Below, piece after piece: positions 29,195 to 37,624 of a stretch of 64,000 nucleotides of DNA. A model generated the notes under the pieces. It was not told where the DNA came from. It did no database searches and was given only the letters and a program-made list of their open reading frames with translations. This DNA comes from Methylobacterium sp. J-077. Its GTDB lineage: Bacteria > Pseudomonadota > Alphaproteobacteria > Rhizobiales > Beijerinckiaceae. The position numbers were made by a program, and so were the translations under genes. The stretch lies in contig NZ_JAKSYJ010000114.1 in NCBI RefSeq assembly GCF_022829365.1, positions 1-64,000 on the forward strand, given 5' to 3'. The first letter of the stretch is position 1, and the number at the start of each line of letters is the position of its first letter.

Positions 29195-30172
29195 TCAGTT
29201 CGCGTTCGGGGCCGGCGCGGTGAAGCTGCGGTCGAGGACGCGGCTCACGTCGAGCCGCTTGCCCAGGATGCCGTAGCGGGTGGCGCGGTCGGCGGCCTCC
29301 TGGACCTCCTGCACCACGCCGTCGTCGATCCCGATCGGGCTGGTCCGCTGCGCCGAATAGGCCGCCAGCAGCACGTTCTCGGGCAGGCGGGTCAGCGCGG
29401 CGGTGCTCCTGGCGTATTCGGGAAGATGGTCGAGCGACCAGAGCCGGGCCCTGTTCAGGCGCTCCAGCAGGTCCTGCACGGCGGCGCGCTTGGTGGCGAT
29501 CGCGCTGTCGGAGGCGACTACGAACGTGATGGTGGGCGTCAGCCCCTCGCCGTCGGCGATCACCCGGGCCTTGTCCTGGAGGGTCGCGAAGGAGACGTAG
29601 GGCTCCCACACCGCCCAGGCATCGACCGAGCCGGCCACCAGCGCCACCTTGGCGTCCACGGGGTTGAGCGGCGCGAAGGTGGCGTCCTCCAGCTTGATCC
29701 CCGCCTTCTCCAGGGTCGCGTCGATCAGGAACTGACCCCAGCCGCCGCGGGTGCCGGCCAGGCGCTTGCCCTTCAGGTCGGCGGCCGACCGGATCGGCGA
29801 CTCCTCGCGCACCAGGATCGCCTGGCTCCGCGGGTCCGACTTGATGCCGCCGATCGCCTTGATCGGGGCGCCGGCCGCGTAGGCGGTAAGCAGCGACAGG
29901 TCGCCGGTATAGCCGACATCGAGTGCGCCGGCATTGAGCGCCTCCAGGATCGGCGCCGCGGCGGGGAATTCCGACCAGACGATCGTGTAGGGTAGGTCCT
30001 TCCCATAGCCGGAGATCTCGAGCAGCGAGCGGTTGCCGCCCTTCTGGTCGCCGACCCGCAGCACCACCGGCTCGGCCACGACGGCCGGGGCGGCCGACAG
30101 CACGAGGGCAGCGGCGAGCCAGGCGGCGGTGCGCCGGCGGGTGAGGCAGGGGGCGTCGGAGCGGAGGGGCAT
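29195..30172 (-). CDS. SsuA/NrtA-like ABC transporter substrate-binding protein
   Basis: 325 residues from the Met at 30172 with a signal peptide ('AAWLAAALVLSAAPAVVAEP'). The fold is the NMT1/SsuA type: 'VVLRVGDQKGGNRSLLEI', 'WSEFPAAAPILEALNAGALDVGYTGDLSLLTAYAAGAPIKAIGG', 'LKGKRLAGTRGGWGQFLIDATLEKAGI' and 'VALVAGSVDAWAVWEPYVS'. Family members deliver aliphatic sulfonates, taurine or nitrate-like ligands to an ABC importer. No permease or ATPase lies beside it in this window, so it is orphaned, and the neighbouring IS5 element may have separated it from partners. The ligand is uncertain. Confidence 0.85.
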   Translation of the reverse strand: MPLRSDAPCLTRRRTAAWLAAALVLSAAPAVVAEPVVLRVGDQKGGNRSLLEISGYGKDLPYTIVWSEFPAAAPILEALNAGALDVGYTGDLSLLTAYAAGAPIKAIGGIKSDPRSQAILVREESPIRSAADLKGKRLAGTRGGWGQFLIDATLEKAGIKLEDATFAPLNPVDAKVALVAGSVDAWAVWEPYVSFATLQDKARVIADGEGLTPTITFVVASDSAIATKRAAVQDLLERLNRARLWSLDHLPEYARSTAALTRLPENVLLAAYSAQRTSPIGIDDGVVQEVQEAADRATRYGILGKRLDVSRVLDRSFTAPAPNAN

Positions 30173-30358
30173 GAGGCCTGTCGTGTGGCTCGGCGTAGCG
30201 TGCGCGAGTGGTCCAGCGGAGCGGCGAAGTCTATGGACGTGTCCTCCGCGCACAAGGAAACGATGATCTGTATTGCGAGCGGATCGAGTGAAGGTGTTTC
30301 GCGCGATCGGCTCCAGCGAGAAGATGGATGTCGTTGCGGCGCGGTGCTCGTCTGCAGC

Positions 30359-31186
30359 GTGTTAAGAACTGGATGCGGCGTCGGTGTGTTATGGGGATGA
30401 GCCTGGATCGCCCCCTATCCGTCCGACGGGTCCGATGAGGAATGGGCGCTGGTGCGGGAGAGTTCGGGACAGCGCGACCATGAGTTGCGCGAGGTGTTCA
30501 ACGGCCTGCGCTTCATCGTGAAGACGAGGGCGCCGTGGCGGTTCATGCCGCACGACTTGCCGCCGTGGGCGGCGGTGTACCAGCAGACGCAGCGCTGGCT
30601 GGCTGCGGCGTGCTTCACCGATGTGGTTGGGGATCTACGGGCGGTTCTACGGATGGCAGGGGATCGCAAGCCGGAGCCGTCGGCGGTGATCCTGGACAGC
30701 CGGACGCTGCGACCCTCGCCCGAGAGCGGCGAGCGGTCGGGCTACGACGGGGCCAAGCGCAAGCGCGGTTCGAAGGTGCATCTGGCGGTCGACACGCCAG
30801 GCCACGTGGTAGCGCTGCATGTCACCCCGGCCGATGCCGACGATCGCGGCGAGGTCAATCGCCTGACCGGCGCGGTGCAGGCGGAGACGGGCGGCACCGT
30901 GGAGACCGGCTTCGTCGACCAGGGCTATACCGGTGAGCGAGCAGCCGAGGCGGGCCGGGCGCACGGGATCGCCCTGGAGGTGGTCGAGGCGCCCGAGGCC
31001 AGGCGCGGCTTCGTGCTGCTGCCACACCGCTGGGTGGTCGAGCGCTCGTTCGCCTGGGCGACGCGCTATCGACGCCTGATTAAGGATTACGAGCGTTATG
31101 CCAGCACGCTGGCAGGACTTCACAGGGTCGCCCTCGTCTGCCTCATGCTCAAACAAGCCGGACGACTGATGACAGGTTCATAACAC
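30359..31186 (+). mobile_element. IS5-family insertion sequence (damaged copy)
   Basis: About 828 bases bounded by imperfect inverted ends: GTGTTAAGAACTGG at the left (30359) and, read inward from the right end (31186), GTGTTATGAACCTG. It contains one transposase frame of the IS427-like group. No target-site duplication is evident at the flanks. The left end of the transposase gene is damaged (see its entry), so autonomous movement is doubtful. The right-end sequence TGTTATGAACC recurs at 57067-57077, marking a related remnant. Confidence 0.75.
30452..31183 (+). pseudogene. IS5-family transposase, 5' end frameshifted
   Basis: The readable part (243 codons from GTG 30452) covers most of a DDE transposase: 'LREVFNGLRFIVKTRAPWRFMPHDLPPW', 'ILDSRTLRPSPESGERSGYDG', 'KVHLAVDTPGHVVALHVTPA', 'FVDQGYTG' and 'VVERSFAWATRYRRLIKDYERYASTLAGL'. 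The likely native start ATG-GGG-ATG-AGC at 30392 is one base out of frame with 'WIAPYPSDGSDEEWALV', which directly precedes the visible part, so a one-base indel has separated start and body. The segment between 'EEWALV' and 'LREVF' also looks shorter than usual. A GTG start could still yield a truncated product. Confidence 0.65.
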
Positions 31187-31398
31187 ATTTTATGGCTGAC
31201 CAGCGCAGTCAAACAGGCTGGGGAAAAAGGCCGAACGTCTCGCCCGGCGAACGAAGTAACGGCGATCGGGGGCAGGCATGAGGTTGAGGACGGCATCCGC
31301 GTCGAACCTCACGGCCTTGACCGCAGACGTTGTGAAGAAGCACGATTCACGGCATCAGTCGTCCGAGCACATCTAGCGCTGAAGCCGATGGAAACGCC

Positions 31399-32826
31399 GT
31401 GAGCAGCTTGAAATTCGGGACGAGTGGCTTGCGGGGTCTCGTAACGGATCTCGTGGGCTGGCCGAGCTACGCATACACCAGCGCGTTCTTTCGATCCGTC
31501 TCGGCGGGAGAGGGGCGCCGCCAGGTCGTGATCGGTCGGGACCTCCGTGACAGCAGCCACGGCATCGCCGCGACGGTGGCGCGTGCTGCGGCGGCTTCCG
31601 GCTTCGAGGCGATCGACTGTGGCGCCCTCCCGACCCCGGCCCTCGCGCTCGAAGCGATGCGGCGCGGCGCCTATGCCGTCATGGTCACCGGCAGTCACAT
31701 CCCCGAGGACCGCAACGGCCTGAAATTCTATCGGCCCGACGGTGAGATCACCAAGGACGACGAGGTCGCCATCCTGGCAGCCCTGGGGGATGTCACAGCC
31801 GTCGGCGAGATGCCGACATTGGCTGCGGCACCATCGGAACCCGGTGCTGTCGAGCGCTACCATCGGCGCTACAGCGAAGCCTTCGCGCCCGAGATCCTGA
31901 AGGGCCTGCGCATCGCGGTCTACCAGCAGAGTTCGGTCGCGCGCGACCTGCTGACCGATCTGCTCGCCAGCTTCGGGGCGCACCTCACGCCGATCGGCCG
32001 GTCGGAGACGTTCGTGCCGATTGATACCGAGGCGCATCGGCCCGAGGACATCGCGTTCATCCGCGAGGTCATGGCGTCCGGCGACTTCGACGCGCTCGTG
32101 ACGACCGACGGCGACGCGGACCGGCCCCTGGTGGCCGATGGCGCCGGGCGGATCGTGCGCGGGGATGTGCTCGGGCTGATCACCGCCCGCTACCTCGGCG
32201 CCGATACGGTTGTGGTGCCGGTTACAGCCGGTTCGGCGCTGGAGCAATCCGGTGGCTTCGGCCGGGTCGTGCGCACCAAGGTCGGCTCGCCCTTCGTCAT
32301 CGCCGGCATGGAGCAGGCGACGGGAGCCGGGGCGCAGGCCGTCGTGGGGTTCGAGGCGAATGGCGGCTTTTTGCTCGGATCGGATGTCGCCCTCGGGAGC
32401 CAGATCCTGCCCGCGCTGCCGACGCGGGACGCGGTACTGCCGATCCTGGCCGCACTCGCGGCAGCGCGCGCGGCCGGTACGTCGCTGGCCGATCTCGTGA
32501 CCTCGCTCGATGCCGGGGAGATGGCGAGCGACCGGCTTCCGAACACGTCCTCGGAGCGAAGCGGCGCCTTTCTCGAGCGCCTCCGCGAAGAGGCCTTCCG
32601 AGGCGAATTCCTCCGGCCGATCGGTTCGCCGCAATCGGTCGATGAGCAGGATGGCATCCGAATCGGGCTCGACGGCGGACGGTCGATCCATTTCCGGGCC
32701 TCGGGCAACGCTCCGGAACTGCGATGCTATGCGGAGGCCAAGACGGCGCGGGACGCCCAGGATCTCGTCCGCTGGGGTCTGACGGCAGCGGCGGCCGCCA
32801 TGACGGAACAGGCCGGACGATCGTGA
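31399..32826 (+). CDS. Phosphomannomutase/phosphoglucomutase (ManB/CpsG-like)
   Basis: 475 residues, GTG start. All four signatures of the alpha-D-phosphohexomutase superfamily are visible: phosphoserine loop 'VMVTGSHIPEDRNGLKFY', metal site 'VTTDGDADRPLVAD', sugar-binding 'VGFEANGGFLLGSD' and the phosphate-binding 'HFRASGNAPELRCYAEAK'. The opening 'LKFGTSGLRGLV' is also standard. It interconverts hexose 6- and 1-phosphates, supplying GDP-mannose or UDP-glucose type donors for surface glycans. It heads a four-gene plus-strand group with an FkbM methyltransferase, directly after the IS5 element. Confidence 0.92.
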   Translation: MSSLKFGTSGLRGLVTDLVGWPSYAYTSAFFRSVSAGEGRRQVVIGRDLRDSSHGIAATVARAAAASGFEAIDCGALPTPALALEAMRRGAYAVMVTGSHIPEDRNGLKFYRPDGEITKDDEVAILAALGDVTAVGEMPTLAAAPSEPGAVERYHRRYSEAFAPEILKGLRIAVYQQSSVARDLLTDLLASFGAHLTPIGRSETFVPIDTEAHRPEDIAFIREVMASGDFDALVTTDGDADRPLVADGAGRIVRGDVLGLITARYLGADTVVVPVTAGSALEQSGGFGRVVRTKVGSPFVIAGMEQATGAGAQAVVGFEANGGFLLGSDVALGSQILPALPTRDAVLPILAALAAARAAGTSLADLVTSLDAGEMASDRLPNTSSERSGAFLERLREEAFRGEFLRPIGSPQSVDEQDGIRIGLDGGRSIHFRASGNAPELRCYAEAKTARDAQDLVRWGLTAAAAAMTEQAGRS

Positions 32827-32907
32827 CGATCGTGACAGCCAGTGGCTGCGTCACGATCGGTTCCCGCATCCCGGCCTGATACCGCTCCGGGCCTCAGAGA
32901 CTGTCCT

Positions 32908-33243
32908 ATGACGAAGACCCCCGTCCACGACATCGACACCCACTACATGCGCCGGATCCAGCAGCAGCAGATCGAACTGGCGCTCATCAAGGGTGAGCGC
33001 GACACGGCCGTGCGGGACCGCGATCTGGCGCGGGCCCATTCCGAGGCCATGGCCAAACTGGTCGATGCCGTGCTGGCGAGCCTCCGGCCCTACGGGTTCA
33101 GCCGCAAGCGCTTCGTGTTCGCCATTCGCAACGCGGCGCGCGCCATCCCGGACCGAGAGCCCGATTCACTCCAGCACGCCGTCCTGTTCGACGGCTCGAA
33201 CCGGATCCTGGGGGGCCAGCCTTCCGGCAGCCTCCGGCGCTGA
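32908..33243 (+). CDS. Hypothetical coiled-coil protein in glycan module
   Basis: 111 residues from the Met at 32908 (M-T-K-T-P-V-H-D-I-D). A charged helical segment 'RRIQQQQIELALIKGERDTAVRDRDLARAHSEA' likely forms a coiled coil. It is followed by 'LVDAVLASLRPYGFSRKRFVFAIRNAARAIPDR' and a flexible end. No signal peptide, membrane helix or known domain is seen. It lies between the phosphomannomutase and the FkbM methyltransferase with short gaps, so it is probably co-transcribed and may scaffold or regulate glycan modification (inference). Confidence 0.6.
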   Translation: MTKTPVHDIDTHYMRRIQQQQIELALIKGERDTAVRDRDLARAHSEAMAKLVDAVLASLRPYGFSRKRFVFAIRNAARAIPDREPDSLQHAVLFDGSNRILGGQPSGSLRR

Positions 33244-33307
33244 GCGCGCACAATCCGAACACGTCCCCGTATCGATCGATCGCAGTCAACAGGTGGAACA
33301 CAGGTCC

Positions 33308-34060
33308 ATGGATGTCGAGCTCCTGACAGTGTTCAACGCCTTGATCGATCTCAGGAACAATCTGGATACGGAGTCCCATCTCCTCAGCGCCGAGATCGAA
33401 TTCCTGGCCTTCGCCACGAAGATGGCCCCGTACTCCAACGCCCAGCTGCTGCAGGACCTGTGGGTCCTGTACGAGCTGAAGGAGAAGCGGAACGGCTATT
33501 TCGTCGAGTTCGGCGCCTGCGACGGCGTCAGCCTCAGCAATACGCTCCTGCTCGAGAAGACCTTCGGCTGGCAGGGCGCCCTCGCGGAGCCGGCCCGGGC
33601 TTGGCACGCGGCGCTCTACAACAACCGCAACTGCTACATCACCGACAAATGCGTCTACAGGACCGACGGGGTCGAGGTGCTGTTCAACGAGGTCGATATC
33701 GGCGAGCTGTCGGGCGTGAACGACTTGGTCGAGGGCGATTTCCACGCCCGGTTCCGCCAGGAGGGTCTGCAATACCCGGTGCAGACGATCTCCCTGGAGC
33801 GCTTCCTCGCGGAGGCCCGCGCGCCCAAGCACATCGACTATATGAGCCTCGACGTCGAAGGCGGGGAGTTCGACGTGCTGCAAAGCTTCGATTTCACGCG
33901 CCACGACATCGCCTTGATCAGCGTCGAGCACAATTTTTCGGACAGCCGCGACAGGATCCATGCTCTGCTGACTGGGCTGGGATACCGTCGGCGGTTCCGA
34001 CAACTGTCTCTTTTCGACGATTGGTACGTGCGTCCCGATCTCGTCGCCGCGCACGCCTGA
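33308..34060 (+). CDS. FkbM family SAM-dependent methyltransferase
   Basis: 250 residues from the ATG at 33308, with CAGG upstream. The FkbM core is clear: 'SNAQLLQDLWVLYELKEKRNG' leads to SAM motif I 'YFVEFGACDGVSLSNTLLLE', then 'FGWQGALAEPARAWHAALYNNR', 'VQTISLERFL' and 'IDYMSLDVEGGEFDVLQSFDF'. Family members mostly O-methylate sugars or polyketides. With the adjacent phosphomannomutase it is likely to modify a surface glycan. The extra N-terminal 50 residues are helical. The acceptor is not predictable. Confidence 0.9.
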   Translation: MDVELLTVFNALIDLRNNLDTESHLLSAEIEFLAFATKMAPYSNAQLLQDLWVLYELKEKRNGYFVEFGACDGVSLSNTLLLEKTFGWQGALAEPARAWHAALYNNRNCYITDKCVYRTDGVEVLFNEVDIGELSGVNDLVEGDFHARFRQEGLQYPVQTISLERFLAEARAPKHIDYMSLDVEGGEFDVLQSFDFTRHDIALISVEHNFSDSRDRIHALLTGLGYRRRFRQLSLFDDWYVRPDLVAAHA

Positions 34061-34074
34061 CGGAGCCCTCTGTC

Positions 34075-34395
34075 GTGTCCGCGCAGACAGCGATCGAAAT
34101 TCTCGATTCGATGTTCGACCTGTTCAAGCAGATGGGCAGCGGCATCGCGCTCGATCTGCAATGGCTCGCGATCGCGCGGCGGCTCCAGCAGGTGCGCGCG
34201 GAAGTCGTCTGGTCGGCCGATCTAGCCTTCGTGGCGACGAAGCTGAAGGCGCATGCTGCCCACTACGCGACGACCTATCAGCCGCACGGGGGATCGGAGC
34301 GGATCCGGAAAGCGAACGCCGACACGCTCGACAAGGTCGTCGCGCACTATTCGATCCTGCGCGCCCATCTGGAGCAGCAAGTGCCGGCCTCGTAG
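34075..34395 (+). CDS. Hypothetical protein (106 residues) after FkbM
   Basis: GTG start at 34075 with GGAG nine bases upstream. The protein is soluble and all-helical: 'AIEILDSMFDLFKQMGSGIA', 'LQWLAIARRLQQVRAEVVWSADLAFVATKLKAHAAHYATTY', and 'DTLDKVVAHYSILRAHLEQQ'. Its N-terminal layout (I-D-L/F...N or M...L...S-A-D/E-I/L-x-F-x-A-T-K) parallels the N-terminal extension of the preceding FkbM protein ('TESHLLSAEIEFLAFATKM'), suggesting a duplicated helical domain. Only 14 bases separate the genes. The function is unknown. Confidence 0.6.
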   Translation: MSAQTAIEILDSMFDLFKQMGSGIALDLQWLAIARRLQQVRAEVVWSADLAFVATKLKAHAAHYATTYQPHGGSERIRKANADTLDKVVAHYSILRAHLEQQVPAS

Positions 34396-34583
34396 GCTTT
34401 GGATCGGGTCATCCGCCGCGCTGCCGCCCTGACAAGTCGCCCACTCCGACAGCCGAGCCGGAACGCCCCCGTTGACTGGGGCCGGACAGCGGCTATCGAA
34501 GCCTCAAGACGCAGAGAGTCCGCGCACGAACGTGGACCCTGAGGAAACGCCGGGCCCCCGTGCCCATGCTAGGAGGGCCGCCC

Positions 34584-35615
34584 ATGTCGTCGCCATTCCA
34601 CCTGTCCCGCCGCCGGTTCCTGTCCGCCGGTTCGACGGCGGTCCTCGCCGGAACCGTGGCGATGCCGCACGTGGCCCGGGCGCAGCGGGCGGACTTCACC
34701 TACAAATACGCCAACAACCTGCCCGACACGCACCCGATGAACATCCGCGCCCGCGAGATGGCGGAGGCTCTGCGCGTCGAGAGCGGCGGTCGGTTCGATC
34801 TCAAGATCTTCCCCACGAGCCAGCTCGGCTCGGACACCGACACGCTGAGCCAGCTGCGCTCCGGCAGCGTCGAGTTCTTCACGATGTCGCCGCTGATCCT
34901 CTCGACCCTGGTGCCCAACGCCTCGATCAACGGCATCGGCTACGCCTTCCCGGATTACGACGCCGTGTGGCCGGCGATGGATGGGGAACTGGGCGCCTGG
35001 GTCCGCCAGCAAATCGCCAAGGCCAACCTCGTGGCCATGGAGAAGATCTGGGACAACGGCTACCGCCAGACCACCTCCTCGACGCGGCCGATCGCCAGTC
35101 TGGACGACTTCAAGGGTTTCCGGATCCGCGTGCCGGTCTCGCCGCTCTGGACCTCGATGTTCCGTGCCTTCGACGCGTCGCCCGCCTCGATCAACCTCAA
35201 CGAGACCTACTCCGCCCTCCAGACCAAGATCGTCGAGGGCCAGGAGAACCCGCTGGCGGTGATCGCCACGACGAAGTTCTACGAGGTGCAGAAATACTGC
35301 TCGCTCACCAACCACATGTGGGACGGCTACTGGTTCCTGGCGAACCGCCGCGCCTGGGAGCGGATCCCCGAGGACCTGCGCACGATGGTCGCCCGGCACA
35401 TCAACGCGGCCGGGATGAAGGAGCGGGCCGACGTCGCCAAGCTCAATGCCGGCCTGCAGGACGACCTGACCAAGAGCGGCCTCGTGTTCAACAAGCCAGA
35501 TCCGGAGCCGTTTCGCGACAAGCTGCGCAAGGCCGGCTTCTATGCCGAATGGAAAGGCCGCTACGGCGAGGAGGGCTGGTCCCTCCTGGAGAAGGCCTGC
35601 GGGAAGCTCGCATGA
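34584..35615 (+). CDS. TRAP transporter substrate-binding protein (DctP family)
   Basis: 343 residues from the ATG at 34584, preceded by a strong AGGAGGG (34571-34577). There is a Tat-type signal (S-R-R-R-F-L-S-A-G). The mature protein has DctP features: 'YKYANNLPDTHPMNIRAREM', 'FPTSQLGSDTDTLSQLRSGSVEFF', 'GFRIRVPVSPLWTSMFRAF' with the conserved ligand-binding Arg, and 'NETYSALQTKIVEGQENPLAVI'. It is a close paralogue of the DctP at 41678-42694, but no TRAP permease accompanies it. Its stop overlaps the acyl-CoA synthetase start (ATGA). The ligand is probably a carboxylate or sugar acid. Confidence 0.92.
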   Translation: MSSPFHLSRRRFLSAGSTAVLAGTVAMPHVARAQRADFTYKYANNLPDTHPMNIRAREMAEALRVESGGRFDLKIFPTSQLGSDTDTLSQLRSGSVEFFTMSPLILSTLVPNASINGIGYAFPDYDAVWPAMDGELGAWVRQQIAKANLVAMEKIWDNGYRQTTSSTRPIASLDDFKGFRIRVPVSPLWTSMFRAFDASPASINLNETYSALQTKIVEGQENPLAVIATTKFYEVQKYCSLTNHMWDGYWFLANRRAWERIPEDLRTMVARHINAAGMKERADVAKLNAGLQDDLTKSGLVFNKPDPEPFRDKLRKAGFYAEWKGRYGEEGWSLLEKACGKLA

Positions 35616-37252
35616 GCGGCCCGGCGGGACCGGCGCCGCGCGGCGGCGTCGCGCCCTGTTCGCGGCGGGTGATGAACCTCGCCCATTTTCTGCGCCGGGC
35701 GGCCCGACGCTGGCCCGACGCGATCGGCCTCGCCTGGGGCGACCGGAGCTGGAGCTGGGGCGCCCTCGATGCCCGGGTCGACGCCATGGCGGCGGCGCTG
35801 GCGGCCCAGGGCGTCACCAAGGGCGACCGGGTGCTGGTCCAGGCCCGCAACGGCAACCAACTGTTCGAATCGATGTTCGTCTGCTTCCGGCTCGGCGCCG
35901 TCTGGGTGCCGACGAATTTCCGGCAGACGCCCGCGGAGGTCGCCTATCTCGCCCGCGCCAGCGGCGCCTCGGCGCTGATCTGCGGCACGGAGTTCCCCGA
36001 CCACGCCGCCGCGATCCGCGCGGCCGCGCCCGAGCTGGGGCTGGTGGTCGAGATCAGCGGCTCCGCCTTCGGGCTGGATTACGACGCTTTGGTCACCGAG
36101 CACGCGGGGGAGGCGGCCCCGACCGCCGATGTCCTGCACGACGACCCGTGCTGGTTCTTCTTCACCTCGGGTACCACCGGCCGGCCGAAGGCGGCGGTGC
36201 TCACCCACGGCCAGATGGCCTTCGTGATCACCAACCATCTCTGCGACCTGATGCCGGGCACCACGGAGGCCGACGCGTCCCTGGTCGTCGCGCCGCTCTC
36301 GCACGGGGCCGGCATCCACCAGCTCGCGCAGGTCGCGGCCAGCGCCAAGACGGTGCTCACCGGCGGCGCACGCCTGGACCCCGCGGAGGTCTGGTCCCTG
36401 GTGGAGCGGTGGCGGATCACCAACCTGTTCACGGTGCCGACCATCGTGAAGCTGATCACCGAGCACCCGGCGGTCGCGGCCCACGACCATACGAGCCTGC
36501 GCCACGTGATCTATGCCGGCGCGCCGATGTACCGGGAGGACCAGAAACGGGCGCTGCGGGCGCTCGGGCCGGTGCTGGTGCAGTATTTCGGGCTCGGCGA
36601 GGTGACCGGCAACATCACCGTGCTGCCGCCCCGTCTGCATTCCGCCGAGGACGGGCCTGGGGTGAAGGTCGGCACCTGCGGGTTCGAGCGCACCGGCATG
36701 CAGGTGCAGATCCAGGACGGGGAGGGCCGGGAATTGCCGGCGGGCGAGACCGGCGAGATCTGCGTCTGCGGCCCGGCGGTGTTCGCGGGCTACTACGACA
36801 ACCCGGACGCGAACGCCGCAGCGTTCCGCAATGGTTGGTTCCGCACCGGCGATCTCGGCCATCTCGACCCGGAAGGGTTTCTGTTCATCACCGGCCGCGC
36901 CTCCGACATGTACATCTCGGGCGGGTCGAACGTGTACCCGCGCGAGACCGAGGAAAAGCTCCTCAAGCACCCGGCGATCGCCGAGGCCGCGATCCTGGGC
37001 GTGCCCGACCCGGCCTGGGGCGAGGTCGGCGTGGCGGTCTGCGTCACCCGGCCCGGGGCCGAGATCGGCGAAGCCGCGCTGATCGCGTGGCTCGCCGGTG
37101 AGGTCGCCCGCTACAAGCTGCCGAAGCGGGTGTTCTTCTGGGACGCGTTGCCGAAATCCGGCTACGGCAAGATCACCAAACGGGCGATCCGCGAAGGGCT
37201 CGAGGCCCGCGGCTGCCTGCCCCTCGACGCAGGTTCCGCTGCCGAACGGTGA
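35612..37252 (+). CDS. AMP-forming acyl-CoA synthetase/ligase
   Basis: 546 residues from the ATG at 35612; the Met 20 codons later (35672, M-N-L-A-H-F-L) fits the family start better. ANL-superfamily motifs are complete: 'FFTSGTTGRPKAAVLTHG' (P-loop), 'YFGLGEVTGNITVLPP', 'GWFRTGDLGHLDPEGFLFITGR' and the adenylation lysine in 'LPKSGYGKITKRAIREG'. It activates a carboxylic acid to its CoA thioester. Coupled to a TRAP binding protein, it probably activates the imported acid. An open frame reaching back to 34472 upstream is merely an artefact of high GC. Confidence 0.92.
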   Translation: MSGPAGPAPRGGVAPCSRRVMNLAHFLRRAARRWPDAIGLAWGDRSWSWGALDARVDAMAAALAAQGVTKGDRVLVQARNGNQLFESMFVCFRLGAVWVPTNFRQTPAEVAYLARASGASALICGTEFPDHAAAIRAAAPELGLVVEISGSAFGLDYDALVTEHAGEAAPTADVLHDDPCWFFFTSGTTGRPKAAVLTHGQMAFVITNHLCDLMPGTTEADASLVVAPLSHGAGIHQLAQVAASAKTVLTGGARLDPAEVWSLVERWRITNLFTVPTIVKLITEHPAVAAHDHTSLRHVIYAGAPMYREDQKRALRALGPVLVQYFGLGEVTGNITVLPPRLHSAEDGPGVKVGTCGFERTGMQVQIQDGEGRELPAGETGEICVCGPAVFAGYYDNPDANAAAFRNGWFRTGDLGHLDPEGFLFITGRASDMYISGGSNVYPRETEEKLLKHPAIAEAAILGVPDPAWGEVGVAVCVTRPGAEIGEAALIAWLAGEVARYKLPKRVFFWDALPKSGYGKITKRAIREGLEARGCLPLDAGSAAER

Positions 37253-37452
37253 GGGCGCGGACGCCTGCATTCGCTGCACTCCACCGGCCAGATACAGCCT
37301 CCAGACCAGCTCAATGAAGATTCCGTTTGCGCTGCATGCTTTCGCTGCATGGCAGGCCGCTTGAGAACCCCCTGACGCGCGATCCCGGGCGGGCGCATAT
37401 TGCACCGCAGCAACCGGGCGCATGGCCCGGTCCTCGTTCGGGATTAGGCACG

Positions 37453-37611
37453 ATGGCGACCCTCGCGTATCTCGTTGGCTTTCGCACCGAGCGCTCGCTC
37501 CTCGGCCAGGTCGCCGACCGCCTCGAAGGTGCGTTGAAGCGCGTCGCCAACGGTCGCTATGCCGAGCAGCGCGCGCGCATCGCGCGCACCGGCGGCGCCG
37601 GGATGATCTGA
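37453..37611 (+). CDS. Small hypothetical basic protein (52 residues)
   Basis: Starts M-A-T-L-A-Y-L-V-G-F-R-T-E-R-S-L and continues as an amphipathic basic helix ('LGQVADRLEGALKRVANGRY') ending G-G-A-G-M-I. It is soluble with no known domain. It lies alone between convergent larger genes, about 200 bases after the acyl-CoA synthetase. The composition looks coding, but its short length limits certainty. Confidence 0.5.
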   Translation: MATLAYLVGFRTERSLLGQVADRLEGALKRVANGRYAEQRARIARTGGAGMI

Positions 37612-37624
37612 CCGACCGTTAGCC

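Noticed and set aside
31309..32691. 460-codon minus-strand frame opposite the phosphomannomutase
   Set aside because: No motifs, Arg/Asp/Gly-rich; the plus strand has all phosphohexomutase signatures.
34472..35611. Open frame extending the acyl-CoA synthetase about 380 codons upstream
   Set aside because: This part lies over the DctP gene in another frame, is Arg/Pro/Gly-rich and shows no domain; the synthetase motifs begin only after 35612.
35561..37423. 620-codon minus-strand frame opposite the acyl-CoA synthetase
   Set aside because: Antisense artefact with no recognisable features.
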